In this document: positions 9,432 through 18,119 of the stretch, piece by piece
How the letters are laid out: each line of letters opens with the position of its first letter
Position numbering within the stretch: the stretch's first letter is position 1
Assembly: GCF_005870025.1 (NCBI RefSeq)
Contig: NZ_VATA01000017.1
Span: forward strand, 62,001-126,000
Origin: Poseidonocella sp. HB161398
Lineage (GTDB): Bacteria; Pseudomonadota; Alphaproteobacteria; Rhodobacterales; Rhodobacteraceae
Reading direction: 5' to 3'
Length of the DNA stretch: 64,000 nt
Notes under the pieces: generated by a model
The model's database searches: none
What the model was told of the DNA's origin: nothing
The model's input: the letters and a program-made list of their open reading frames with translations, nothing else
Translations under genes and position numbers: made by a program

Positions 9432-10373
9432 TCAGCGCTTTCCGCCGGTCGCCAGCCGGGGCAGGCCCTGGCTCTCGCGGATGGCACCGATCAGCTCGTG
9501 CAGCCCCGGCGGCACCTGGCGGCGGCTGGGATAGTAGATGGTGAAGGGCGGCCCCTCCGAGGCCCAGTCGGCCAGCACGATTTCCAGCCGTCCCTGCGCC
9601 AGCTCCCCGCCGATGCGGGAGACCGGGCAATAGGCGAAGCCGACCCCGCCGAGAGCGGCGTCGAGCGCATGGGCGGTCTCGTTGGCGCAGAGCGGTCCGC
9701 GGACATCGACGCGCATCAGCGAAGCGCCATTGCCGAGCTCCCAGGCATAGCGGCTGTTGTCGCCGACGCGCATCTCGATGCAGGGCCGCTCCAGCAGGTC
9801 CTGCGGCGTCCCGGGCCGCCCCTCGCGCGCGATCAGCTCCGGCGAGCCCACGACAACCCATTGAAGCGGCGTGGAAAGCGCCACGCCGATCATGTCCTGC
9901 GGGACGCGGTCGCCATAGCGGATCCCGGCATCGAACCCCTCGGCGACGATATCGACCAGATGGTCGTCGACGCTGACATCAAGCTGCATCTCGGGAAAGC
10001 GCCGGACGTAATCCGGCAGGACCGGCGCGATCAGCAGCTTCGCCGCGTCGCGCAGCGCGTTCAGCCGCAGCCGTCCGGCAGGGGCCTCGCGGTGGTGCGC
10101 CACGGCGCTGAGCGCGTCATCCACCGCCTTCAGCCCGACCTCCAGCCGGGCGGCCAGGATGGCCCCCGCCTCGGTCGGGGTCAGCGAGCGGCTGGTCCGG
10201 TTGAGGAGCTTCACGCCGAGCGCCGCCTCGAGCTTGCGCATCCGGTGGCTGACCGCGGAGGTGGTCACGCCGAGCTCGATCGCGGCCTGCCGCATGCTGT
10301 GGCGGCGGATGATGGTGACGAAGACATTCAGGTCGGCCAGCAGGGCCCTGTCGAAACGGCGCAAGCGGCGCAC
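9432..10373 (-). CDS. LysR-family transcriptional regulator
   Basis: This regulator has about 313 residues. The N-terminal helix-turn-helix reads NVFVTIIRRHSMRQAAIELGVTTSAVSHRMRKLE, followed by the periplasmic-binding-like effector domain of the LysR C-terminus (VSVDDHLVDIVAEGFDAGIRYGDR; ALDAALGGVGFAYCP). The start is uncertain: GTG at 10373 gives a normal N-terminus, and an ATG at 10451 would add 26 unusual residues. TTGAGCAGGGGTCAA at 10385-10399, just upstream of the GTG, has a partly symmetric LysR-site look. It is transcribed in the same direction as the AKR operon and is its likely regulator. Confidence 0.88.
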   Translation of the reverse strand: MRRLRRFDRALLADLNVFVTIIRRHSMRQAAIELGVTTSAVSHRMRKLEAALGVKLLNRTSRSLTPTEAGAILAARLEVGLKAVDDALSAVAHHREAPAGRLRLNALRDAAKLLIAPVLPDYVRRFPEMQLDVSVDDHLVDIVAEGFDAGIRYGDRVPQDMIGVALSTPLQWVVVGSPELIAREGRPGTPQDLLERPCIEMRVGDNSRYAWELGNGASLMRVDVRGPLCANETAHALDAALGGVGFAYCPVSRIGGELAQGRLEIVLADWASEGPPFTIYYPSRRQVPPGLHELIGAIRESQGLPRLATGGKR

Positions 10374-10523
10374 CCCGTGAAAGATTGAGCAGGGGTCAAC
10401 AATAGCGCGTCTCGCATCGCGGGCAAGCCGCGGCAGCGGGGAGAGGCGCACAACCGGGCCGGGTTCATCGCCCTGTCATGCCGGCACCGTAGAGGAACGG
10501 CAGCCAGCAGGGGAGATCAACCG

Positions 10524-12473
10524 ATGACAGATCGCAGGAAGACCCGCGCCAGACCCAATCCGCGCCGTGCCATGGCGCCGAGCTATGGCGAAATCCTCCA
10601 CAGGGGCTGGAGCCGCCGCAGCGTGCTGGCGGGGGTCATGGCCTCGGCCGGGGCCGCCGCGCTTGGCGCCGGACGGCCCGCCGCCGCCCAGGCGCAGGCC
10701 GCCGCCCTGCCCGGGATGGCGCGCATCCGCGACGCGCAGGACCACTGGCCCGAGGGCTATGACCGGCAGGTGCTGATCCGCTGGGGCGACGCGCTCTTCC
10801 CCGACAGCCCGGCTTTCGATCCCGCGCATCTGACCGCCGCCGCGGCGGAGCGGCAGTTCGGCTACAACAACGACCTGACCCTCTTCGTGCCGCTCGGCGG
10901 GGCCGCCGACCGCGGCCTCCTGCTGGTCAGCCACGAATACGCCACGCCCTACCTGATGTTCCCGGACATGACCGCCGCGGATTACCGCGAGAAAATGACC
11001 GAGGAGCAGATCCGCGTGCTGATGGCCGCGACCGGCATCTCGATCCTCGAGGTCGCCCGGGCCGGGGATGGCTGGCAGGTGGAGACCGGCAGCCGCTACA
11101 ACCGCCGCATCCACATGAACACGCCGATCGCCATCTCGGGCCCCGCCGCGGGGGATCCGCGGCTTTGCACCTCGGCCGATCCCGAGGGGCGGCTGGTCCT
11201 CGGCACGATCTCGAACTGCAATGGCGGCCTGACGCCCTGGGGCACGATGCTTTCGGGCGAGGAGGGCGCGATGGATGTCTTCGCCGGCGATTACGCCACG
11301 CTGGAGAACCAGGAGCTGGTCGCGCGCCAGGGCTGGGACGAGGACGAGAATGACGAATACGCCCTGTCCCGCGTCGATCCGCGCTTCGTCTTCGAGAGCG
11401 AGCCGAACGAGATGTACCGCTTCGACTGGGTGGTGGAGATCGACCCGTTCGATCCGGAGGCCCGGCCGGTGAAGCGCACCGCGCTCGGCCGGTTCACCCA
11501 TGAGGGCGCCCATACGATGGTGGCGCCGGACGGGCGGGTCGTGGTCTTCATGGGCGACGACGACGATTTCGAGTACATCTACCGCTTCGTCACCCGCGAT
11601 GCCTGGACCCCCGGCGACCGCGCGGCCAATCGCGACCTGCTGGATCACGGCACGCTCTCGGTGGCGCGGTTCGGCGAGGACGGCAGGCTGCACTGGATCC
11701 CGCTGGTCGCGGGCGAGGGGCCGCTGACCGCGGAGGCGGGCTTTGCCAGCCAGGCGGATGTGGTGCTGAACACCCGCGCCGCCGCCGATCTGGTCGGTGC
11801 CACGCCGATGGACGCGCCCGAGGGCTTCGTCCCGCATCCGCAGACCGGCAAGCTCTATGTCGCGATGACCGAGAACGAGGACCGGCTGCCCGCGGGCGAG
11901 GGCGATGACGGCGCGCAGGCGGATGCCGCCAATCCCCGCGGCCCGAACCCGCATGGCCATATCCTCGAGCTCGTGCCGCCCGGGACCGACGGGGCCCGCG
12001 ACTTCGCCGCCGACGCCTATGGCTGGGATGTCTTCGTGCTCTGCGGCGATCCGGCGGAGCCCGCGGACGGGGCGATGTTCCATCCCGGCACGACGACCGG
12101 CTGGTTCACCGATCCCGACAACCTCTCGGTCGATCCCGCCGGGCGGCTCTGGGTGACGACGGACGGCCCGCCGCCCCCGGGCATCGCCGACGCCGTCTTC
12201 GTCATGGACACCGAAGGGCCGGAGCGCGCCCTGCCGCGGATCGCCTATATCGCCCCCGTCGGATCCGAGGCCTGTTCGCCGGCATTCACCGCCGACGGGA
12301 CGAGCGTCTTCATCTCGGTCCAGCATCCGGGCGAGCTGCGGATGAGCGACGACGAGGATGCCGAGAGCATCGCCGAGGCCGGGACGCGCTGGCCCGATTT
12401 CGACCCGGCCACGCCCGCGCGGCCCTCGGTGGTCGTGCTGACCCGGCGCGACGGCGGCATGGTCGGCACCTGA
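10524..12473 (+). CDS. phoX: PhoX-family phosphatase (DUF839), Tat-exported
   Basis: The 649-residue protein matches the PhoX/DUF839 family of calcium- and iron-dependent alkaline phosphatases. A twin-arginine signal is obvious (SRRSVL at residues 30-35, then an alanine-rich core to about residue 56), so it folds in the cytoplasm and is exported to the periplasm. Family landmarks are FGYNNDLTLFVPLG, LLVSHEYATPYLMF, NCNGGLTPWGTMLSGEE (metal ligands), GRFTHEGAHTMVAPDGRVVVFMGDD and DNLSVDPAGRLWVTTDG. GGGGAG precedes the ATG. It stands alone and converges on a LysR gene. It should release phosphate from organic esters. No Pho box was recognised upstream. Confidence 0.88.
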   Translation: MTDRRKTRARPNPRRAMAPSYGEILHRGWSRRSVLAGVMASAGAAALGAGRPAAAQAQAAALPGMARIRDAQDHWPEGYDRQVLIRWGDALFPDSPAFDPAHLTAAAAERQFGYNNDLTLFVPLGGAADRGLLLVSHEYATPYLMFPDMTAADYREKMTEEQIRVLMAATGISILEVARAGDGWQVETGSRYNRRIHMNTPIAISGPAAGDPRLCTSADPEGRLVLGTISNCNGGLTPWGTMLSGEEGAMDVFAGDYATLENQELVARQGWDEDENDEYALSRVDPRFVFESEPNEMYRFDWVVEIDPFDPEARPVKRTALGRFTHEGAHTMVAPDGRVVVFMGDDDDFEYIYRFVTRDAWTPGDRAANRDLLDHGTLSVARFGEDGRLHWIPLVAGEGPLTAEAGFASQADVVLNTRAAADLVGATPMDAPEGFVPHPQTGKLYVAMTENEDRLPAGEGDDGAQADAANPRGPNPHGHILELVPPGTDGARDFAADAYGWDVFVLCGDPAEPADGAMFHPGTTTGWFTDPDNLSVDPAGRLWVTTDGPPPPGIADAVFVMDTEGPERALPRIAYIAPVGSEACSPAFTADGTSVFISVQHPGELRMSDDEDAESIAEAGTRWPDFDPATPARPSVVVLTRRDGGMVGT

Positions 12474-12495
12474 TCCGGCGGGCCGGGGCGGGGGC

Positions 12496-13398
12496 TCAGC
12501 CCGCGTCCCGGCCGCCGATCCGCGCCATCTCTTCGGCCAGCGCCTGGCGCACGCGGGCGATGCGCGGCACCTGCCTCAGCGCTTCGGGCACCACCAGCCA
12601 GACCGGCAGGGCGGGCAGGTCGACGAATGCCGCGATCCGCTCCACCCGCGGATCGGCATCGGCGATCACCCGCTGGAACCCGCCGACGCCGCCCCCGGCG
12701 CAGACCAGCGCCCAGTTGACCAGCTGGTCCTCGCAGCGCAGCGGGAAGGCCGCGCGCCCGGGCGGCCAGCCCTTTTCCGCCATGATCCGCTGCATCATGT
12801 CCGAGCGGCCGTAGCCGACGAACTCCATCGCCTGCAGGTCCTCCAGCGTCCCGGGCCGTCCCGCGCGGTCGAGATAGCCCGGGGCCGCGTAGAGGCCGAG
12901 CGGCAGCTCCGCCACCTTCCGGGCGAAGAGGTCGCCGCGCTCGGGGCGGAACATCCTCAGCGCGATATCGGCCTCGCGGTAGAGCAGGTTCTCGGGCTGG
13001 TCCGAGGCCAGGAGCTCGATCCGGATGCCCGGCTCCTCGCGGCGGAGCCGCGCCAGAAGCGGCGGCAGGTGCCAATGCGCGACCACCCGCGCAGCGGTGA
13101 TCCGCACCGTGCCCTCGAGCCGCGCGCTCGCGCCTGCAGCCTCGAGCGACAGCCGCGCGGCGGCCGCCTCCATCTCGCGGGCATGGGCGAGCAGCCGGTG
13201 CCCCATCGGCGTCAGCGCCTGGCCCTCCGGGCGGCGCTCGAAAAGCGGCTGCTCCAGCGCCGCTTCCAGCGCGCGCAGATGGCGGCCGAGCGTGGGCTGG
13301 CTGAGGCGGCTTTCGCGCGCGGCCGCCGAGAGCGAGCCGGTCCGGGCGACGACGAGGAAGCTCTGCAGGAGCGACCAGTCGAGTGGCGGCGTATCCAT
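12496..13398 (-). CDS. LysR-family transcriptional regulator
   Basis: The 300-residue regulator has an N-terminal LysR helix-turn-helix (LQSFLVVARTGSLSAAARESRLSQPTLGRHLRALE) and an effector-binding domain (VRITAARVVAHWHLPPLLARLR; LYREADIALRMFRPE). The reading frame stays open upstream, but the ATG at 13398 aligns with the family start (MDTPPLDWSLLQSF). Part of a perfect inverted repeat overlaps this start codon. It is divergent from the NAD-dependent epimerase-like gene at 13490, which it probably controls. Confidence 0.9.
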   Translation of the reverse strand: MDTPPLDWSLLQSFLVVARTGSLSAAARESRLSQPTLGRHLRALEAALEQPLFERRPEGQALTPMGHRLLAHAREMEAAAARLSLEAAGASARLEGTVRITAARVVAHWHLPPLLARLRREEPGIRIELLASDQPENLLYREADIALRMFRPERGDLFARKVAELPLGLYAAPGYLDRAGRPGTLEDLQAMEFVGYGRSDMMQRIMAEKGWPPGRAAFPLRCEDQLVNWALVCAGGGVGGFQRVIADADPRVERIAAFVDLPALPVWLVVPEALRQVPRIARVRQALAEEMARIGGRDAG

Positions 13399-13423
13399 GC
13401 AGAAATGAATGGCAGTTCTGCAT
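13397..13423. promoter_or_regulatory. LysR box between the regulator and the epimerase gene
   Basis: ATGCAGAA-N11-TTCTGCAT is a perfect eight-base inverted repeat with an 11-base spacer. It overlaps the LysR start codon and lies 67 bases before the divergent gene. LysR proteins typically recognise interrupted palindromes that contain T-N11-A. The spacing and the position support an autoregulatory activation site. Confidence 0.6.
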
Positions 13424-13489
13424 ATTTCCGCAATCCCCATTCGGTCATGAAGGTGAGATCCTGGCGGCAGCAGCACAGGAGGCCATGTC

Positions 13490-14341
13490 ATGTCGCGCAG
13501 CGTTCTCATCCTCGGCGCCTCGGGCCAGTCCGGCCGCGCCTTTGCCCACGCCTTCGCCGGTGATGGCTGGCAGGTGCGCCGATTCCGCCGCGGCGAGGAC
13601 CCGGCGCGGGCCGCAGAGGGCGCGGGGCTGATCGTCAATGCGATGAACCCGCCGGACTACCATGACTGGGCAGGCGAGATCCCGAAGATCACCGCGCTGG
13701 CAATGGCGGCGGCGCGCGCCAGCGGCGCAAGGGTGCTGATCCCCGGCAATGTCTATGTCTACGGCCGCGCGCCCGGGCCCTGGTCGGCCGCGACGCCGCA
13801 CGCGCCCTGCAGCCGCAAGGGACGGATCCGCGCGGAGATGGAGGCGGCATGGCGCCGCTCGCGCCTGCCGGTGACGATCCTGCGGGCGGGGGATTTCCTC
13901 GACGGCACGGAGCCTGCGCTGATGACCGGCAAGGTGGTGCTGAAAGGGCTCGCCCGCGGCCGGATCACCGCGCTCGGGCCCGCGGATGTGCCGCGCGCCC
14001 ATGCCTATCTGCCGGATTTCGCCCGGGCCGCCGTGGCGCTTGCCGATCGGGACGATCTGCCGGTCTTCGCCGATATCCCGTTTCCGGGGCACTGCTTCTC
14101 GGTCAGCGACCTGGCCGCCGAGATCGCCCGCCAGACCGGACGGGAGCTGCGGATCGTCCGCTTCCCCTGGTGGTCCCTGCGGCTGGCCGCGCCGGTCTGG
14201 GAGCTGGCCCGCGAACTCGGCGAGATGCGCTATCTCTTCGCGCATCCCCACAGCCTCGACGGCACGGCGCTGGCGGAATGGCTGCCGGGTTTCGTGCCGA
14301 CGCCCTTCGCCGAGGTCGTGGCGGGCCATCTGCCGCGCTGA
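13490..14341 (+). CDS. NAD(P)-dependent epimerase/dehydratase-like protein
   Basis: The 283-residue extended-SDR protein has an N-terminal Rossmann motif LILGASGQSGRAFA in place of the textbook GxxGxxG. The NVYVYG stretch near residue 88 lies where extended SDRs have their Tyr-x-x-x-Lys, but the lysine is not obvious (YGRAP), so classical SDR catalysis is uncertain. HAYLPDFARAAVALAD is typical of NAD-dependent epimerases that test sugar or lipid-like substrates. AGGAGG seven bases before the ATG gives a clear start. It is divergent from its probable LysR regulator. The substrate is unknown. Confidence 0.85.
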   Translation: MSRSVLILGASGQSGRAFAHAFAGDGWQVRRFRRGEDPARAAEGAGLIVNAMNPPDYHDWAGEIPKITALAMAAARASGARVLIPGNVYVYGRAPGPWSAATPHAPCSRKGRIRAEMEAAWRRSRLPVTILRAGDFLDGTEPALMTGKVVLKGLARGRITALGPADVPRAHAYLPDFARAAVALADRDDLPVFADIPFPGHCFSVSDLAAEIARQTGRELRIVRFPWWSLRLAAPVWELARELGEMRYLFAHPHSLDGTALAEWLPGFVPTPFAEVVAGHLPR

Positions 14342-14352
14342 GCCGTCCTCTG

Positions 14353-15819
14353 TCAGGCGGCCGCCAGGGCCGCGCCGCGGCGGCAGACCTCGTCGACCAG
14401 CAGCTCCAGATCCGCGCGCCGGGTACGGTGGTTGCAGATCGCCACGCGCAGCGCATGGCGCCCGGCCACCGTCGTGTCCGAAATCGCGGCAATGCCGCTT
14501 TCCTGCAGCTGCAGCATGATCTCGGTGTTCAGCGCGCGCAGGGCGGGCTCGTCCATCCCCTCGGGCGCGTAGCGGAAGCAGACGATATCGATCACCGTCG
14601 GCGCCATCAGCGCCAGCGGCGGCCGCGCGGCGACCAGCCGGTCGAGATAGCGCGCCTGGGCGATGTTCTGGTCGATCAGCCGGCCGAACTTGGCGGTGCC
14701 GTGCTCGCTGAGCATCAGCCAGATCTTCAGCGCGCGGAAGGCACGGGAGGTCTGCAGGTTGTAGTCGTGCAGGTACTCGCCCGCGGCGATGCCGCGCGGC
14801 TTCTCCTCGAGATACTCGGGATGGACGGCGAAGGTCGCGCGGTGCGCGGCGGCATCGCGGACCAGCGCGCAGCCCGCTTCGAAGGGCACGTGCAGCCATT
14901 TATGCGGATCGAGCGCCAGCGAGTCCGCCGCCTCGATCCCGGCGACCAGCTGGCGGTTCTCCGGCGCGATCGCGACCAGCGCGCCGATGCAGCCGTCGAC
15001 ATGGAACCACATCCCCTCGCGGCGGCAGAGCGCGGCGATCGCGGGCAGGTCGTCGATCGCGCCGGTATTGACGGTTCCAGCCGTGGCGATGACGCAGGCG
15101 GGGCGGCGGCCCGCGGCGCGGTCCTCGGCGATCATCGCGGCAAGCGCGGCCAGGTCCATGCGGAACTCCGGCCCCGAGGGCACCCGCCGCAGCGCCCGGT
15201 TGCCGAGGCCGAGCAGCTCCACCGCCTTCTGGTGGCAGCTGTGGATCTGGTCGGAGCCGTAGAAGCGCAGCGGCGCGGGCATCGCCGCCACGCCCTCTTC
15301 GCGCAGGTCGATCCCGGCCATGGCATTGCGCGCCGCGGTCAGGCCGATGATATTGGCCATCGAGCCGCCGCTGACCAGCGTCCCGCTTGCGGACGCCGGA
15401 AAGCCGGTCATCTGCTTCAGCCAGTCCACCACCTGCCGGTCCATGAAGGCGGCGGCATTGTTGCCCCCGCCCAGGTTGGAGCCGTCGATGGCGGCCAGGA
15501 ATTCGGCCAGCGCGCCGGTGAAGCTGCCCGCGCCCATGTACCACATCCAGAAGCGCGGATGGATATTGCCCATCGGGTAGGGCATCAGCAGGTCGAGAAG
15601 ATCGCGGTAGAGCTCGCCGAGCGGGCGGGGGCCCTCGGGGGCGGGGGCCGAGAAGGCCTGCCGCTGGGCCGGGGGCATCTCCTGCCAGACCGGCCGGTCG
15701 CGCACGTCGCGCACATGGCGGATGGCGTCGTCGACCGCCAGATGCGCCAGGTGCCGCATCGCCTCCCAGTCCGCCGGGTCGAGCGTTTCCTCGGCCCCTT
15801 CCGCTGCCTTCGTGTCCAT
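14353..15819 (-). CDS. PLP-dependent group II decarboxylase (aromatic-L-amino-acid decarboxylase-like)
   Basis: The 488-residue fold-type I PLP enzyme of the DDC family removes the carboxylate from an amino acid to make an amine. Lys307 in LDPHKWLHVPF is the Schiff-base lysine. HVDG near residue 273 carries the cofactor aspartate, and NIHPRFWMWY near 85-94 matches the active-site entrance seen in tyrosine/DOPA/tryptophan decarboxylases. GGAGGAGG precedes the ATG. It converges on the epimerase gene with only 11 bases between them. The substrate cannot be assigned; aromatic amino acids or glutamate-like substrates are known in the family. Confidence 0.9.
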   Translation of the reverse strand: MDTKAAEGAEETLDPADWEAMRHLAHLAVDDAIRHVRDVRDRPVWQEMPPAQRQAFSAPAPEGPRPLGELYRDLLDLLMPYPMGNIHPRFWMWYMGAGSFTGALAEFLAAIDGSNLGGGNNAAAFMDRQVVDWLKQMTGFPASASGTLVSGGSMANIIGLTAARNAMAGIDLREEGVAAMPAPLRFYGSDQIHSCHQKAVELLGLGNRALRRVPSGPEFRMDLAALAAMIAEDRAAGRRPACVIATAGTVNTGAIDDLPAIAALCRREGMWFHVDGCIGALVAIAPENRQLVAGIEAADSLALDPHKWLHVPFEAGCALVRDAAAHRATFAVHPEYLEEKPRGIAAGEYLHDYNLQTSRAFRALKIWLMLSEHGTAKFGRLIDQNIAQARYLDRLVAARPPLALMAPTVIDIVCFRYAPEGMDEPALRALNTEIMLQLQESGIAAISDTTVAGRHALRVAICNHRTRRADLELLVDEVCRRGAALAAA

Positions 15820-15953
15820 CCCCGCCTCCTCCTGCCGGCCGGCCGCCGGAACCGGACGGCCCGGTCCGGCCCGCAGGATAGCACAGCTCCCGCAGCCAAT
15901 CCCGGGCCGTTTCGCTTGGCCTGGGGCTGCCGGGGCACGTCCGCACGCGACGC

Positions 15954-15984
15954 GGCCGCCCCCCGCGGCAGGCGGGGAGCGGCC
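15954..15984 (-). terminator. GC-rich hairpin downstream of the RTX gene
   Basis: A near-perfect stem (left arm 15954-15966, right arm 15971-15984, one mismatch or bulge) with a four-base loop lies 20 bases after the RTX stop codon and before the decarboxylase. There is no T-run, so it may be a weak or factor-assisted terminator, or an mRNA 3' stabiliser. Confidence 0.35.
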
Positions 15985-16004
15985 CTTGGCAGGGTCCGGC
16001 GGCG

Positions 16005-17711
16005 TCAGAGGATGAAGTCCGACGCATCCAGGCTGTGCCAGCCGGTCAGCTCGATCTCCAGCTCGGGATTGGCGTCGGTGTCGAGATTGACCCAGACATA
16101 GGTGTTGCTGCCGTTCCTGAAGGTCCGCACCTGGCCGACATCGTCGAAGGAGTCGCCGCCGATGAAGTCCAGCGCCTGGTTGCCGGGCACGCGGTAGTCG
16201 CCGTCGAGCACGCTCAGGTCGATCCTGTCGGCCCCGCCGTAGCCGAAATCGGTGATCGTGTCGCGCGCTGCGCCGTTCGAGTCCGCGGTGCTCCAGAACT
16301 GGAAGGTGTCCGCCCCCCAGTTGCCGGTCAGCTGGTCCACCCCGGCGCCGCCGCGCAGCTTGTCGTCGCCCGAGCCGCCGCTGAGGATGTCCTCGCCCGC
16401 ATAGCCGGCCAGCACGTCATTGCCGCCGCCGCCATCCAGCACATTGGCCGCGTTGTCGCCGTAGATGTAGTCGTTGTAGTAGCTGCCGATGACCTTCTCG
16501 ACATTGTCGTAGGTGTCGCCCTCGGCTTCGCCCCACCAGCCCTTCTTGGCCGCCAGGCTGACATAGACGCCGGTCGAGCCGCCGAAATACACCGTGTCGA
16601 AGCCGGTGCCGCCGTCGATCTTGTCCGCTCCGGCGCCGCCCCAGATGAAGTCGTCGCCCTCCTGGCCGCGCAGGTCGTCATTGCCGCCGTCGCCGTTGAG
16701 ATTGTCGTTGCCGGAATTGCCCTCCATCAGGTCGTCATGGTCGCCGCCCATCATGATGTCGTCGCCGGTGCCGCCATGCAGGTCGTCATTGCCCGCGCCG
16801 CCGATCAGGATGTCGCGCTCGGCGCCGCCGTAGATGCTGTCATTGCCGCCGCGGCCGTCGATGTAGTCCTCGCCGCCATTGCCCGACAGCGTGTTGCGCC
16901 CGGCATTGCCGTAGAGGTCGTCGTCATGGTCCGAGCCGTAGATGCTCTCGATGCTGACGAAAGTGTCGCCCGTCGCCTCGCCGCCCGAGGCGGAGCCCGA
17001 CTGCAGGTCGATTGCCACCCCGGCCCAGGAGCTGCCATAGGCCGCCATGTCCCAGCCCGCGCCGCCGTCGATCGTGTCCGCGCCGCTGCCGCCCGCGATC
17101 AGGTCGTTGCCGGCATCGCCGTAGAGCCGGTCATTGCCGCTGCCGCCGCTGATCGAGTCGGTGTCGTTGCCGCCGCGGACATAGTCGTTGCCCGAGCCGC
17201 CGTCGATGATGTCGACCCCGTTGCCGCCATAGAGCGTGTCATTGCCGCCCCGGCCGTAGAGATGGTCGTCGCCGTCCTGCCCGCTCAGCACGTTGCCGCC
17301 ATTGTCGCCGTAGAGCCAGTCGTTATGGGCCGAGCCGTAGACATGCTCGAAGCCGCTGAAGCTGTCGCCCTCGGCATGGCCGCCGGAGGCCGTGCGGTAG
17401 TAGAGATCGACCGTCACGGCCGCGTCCGAGCTGGAATAGAGCAGCCGGTCCGAGCCGCTGCCGCCATACATGTAGTCGGCCCCTGCGCCGCCCTCGACCC
17501 AGTCATTGTCCGCGCCGGCATAGATGCGGTCGTCGCCGTCTCCGCCGAAGATCCAGTCATTGCCGTAGCCGCCGTAGATGATGTCCTGGCCGCCATAGGT
17601 GCTGATGAAGTCGTTGCCGCCGAGGCCGTGGACCTCCTCGCCGAAATCGGTGCCGAAGAAGTCGTTGCTGAAGTCGTCCAGATAGATCGGGTTCGCCATT
17701 GTCTTGTCCAT
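16005..17711 (-). CDS. RTX (hemolysin-type) calcium-binding repeat protein, probably type I secreted
   Basis: The 568-residue acidic protein consists almost entirely of GGxGxDxIxG-type nonapeptide repeats, which form calcium-bound parallel beta rolls after secretion. Three longer modules interrupt the repeats at roughly residues 125-180, 255-315 and 395-455. Each has the form xxVxVDL...GGxAxGDxFxxxExVxGSxxNDxLYGD. The C-terminus (about 80 residues, ending SLDASDFIL) has the M10-peptidase-C-like module and the DFxx-type end of type I secretion substrates. No catalytic domain is seen, so a surface, adhesive or calcium-scaffold role is more likely than an enzyme. The start is ATG at 17711 or 17699. 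No type I secretion genes lie in the window. Confidence 0.88.
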   Translation of the reverse strand: MDKTMANPIYLDDFSNDFFGTDFGEEVHGLGGNDFISTYGGQDIIYGGYGNDWIFGGDGDDRIYAGADNDWVEGGAGADYMYGGSGSDRLLYSSSDAAVTVDLYYRTASGGHAEGDSFSGFEHVYGSAHNDWLYGDNGGNVLSGQDGDDHLYGRGGNDTLYGGNGVDIIDGGSGNDYVRGGNDTDSISGGSGNDRLYGDAGNDLIAGGSGADTIDGGAGWDMAAYGSSWAGVAIDLQSGSASGGEATGDTFVSIESIYGSDHDDDLYGNAGRNTLSGNGGEDYIDGRGGNDSIYGGAERDILIGGAGNDDLHGGTGDDIMMGGDHDDLMEGNSGNDNLNGDGGNDDLRGQEGDDFIWGGAGADKIDGGTGFDTVYFGGSTGVYVSLAAKKGWWGEAEGDTYDNVEKVIGSYYNDYIYGDNAANVLDGGGGNDVLAGYAGEDILSGGSGDDKLRGGAGVDQLTGNWGADTFQFWSTADSNGAARDTITDFGYGGADRIDLSVLDGDYRVPGNQALDFIGGDSFDDVGQVRTFRNGSNTYVWVNLDTDANPELEIELTGWHSLDASDFIL

Positions 17712-18119
17712 TCGTGTTGCCGCGTCGGGCGGTGGGTTGATCGTCGCGAGGCGACAGCGACTGGATGCGCGATTCACGTTGCGGGGGATTTTCAGGCCGG
17801 AAACGCGCGGGCTTCGATTGTTGCAGCCGCGCTGCGCGGGACGCGCCGGCATGTCCGCCCTGCGCGGACTTGTTTCACTAAGGTAACGGCCTGAAACACG
17901 CGGCCGCAGCCGTCACGGCACCGGCGGGCGCCCGATGCGGGCCGCGATCACGCCAGAGGCGCCGCGCGCCTCTGCATGGCGCCGGCGGAGCGCGGCTTGG
18001 CCGCCGGGATGCGCGCGTCGCTGCGGCAGGGCGACGGCGGCGTCGCGGATGACGGCGCGGCGGCGGGCAAGTGGCGAAGGCATCCGCGCGGACAGGCAGG
18101 CGCGTGCCGGCCCCGCGGG
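17712..18119. other. Non-coding region upstream of the RTX gene
   Basis: There is no convincing gene in these 400 bases. It should hold the RTX promoter. The only structured element noticed is TGTTTCA-N14-TGAAACA at 17871-17898, a perfect seven-base inverted repeat about 160 bases before the RTX start. The part beyond about 17920 is very GC-rich and without visible signals. Confidence 0.4.

Noticed and set aside
16035-17894. Open frame of 619 codons on the plus strand, antisense to the RTX gene
   Set aside because: Its translation is a repetitive valine/alanine-rich mirror of the RTX nonapeptides on the other strand. The RTX reading is a known family.
17871-17898. TGTTTCA-N14-TGAAACA considered as a site for the RpiR regulator at 50351
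   Set aside because: The arms point the opposite way from TGAAAC-N14-GTTTCA at 51225, and the genes are 33 kb apart; similarity may be chance.
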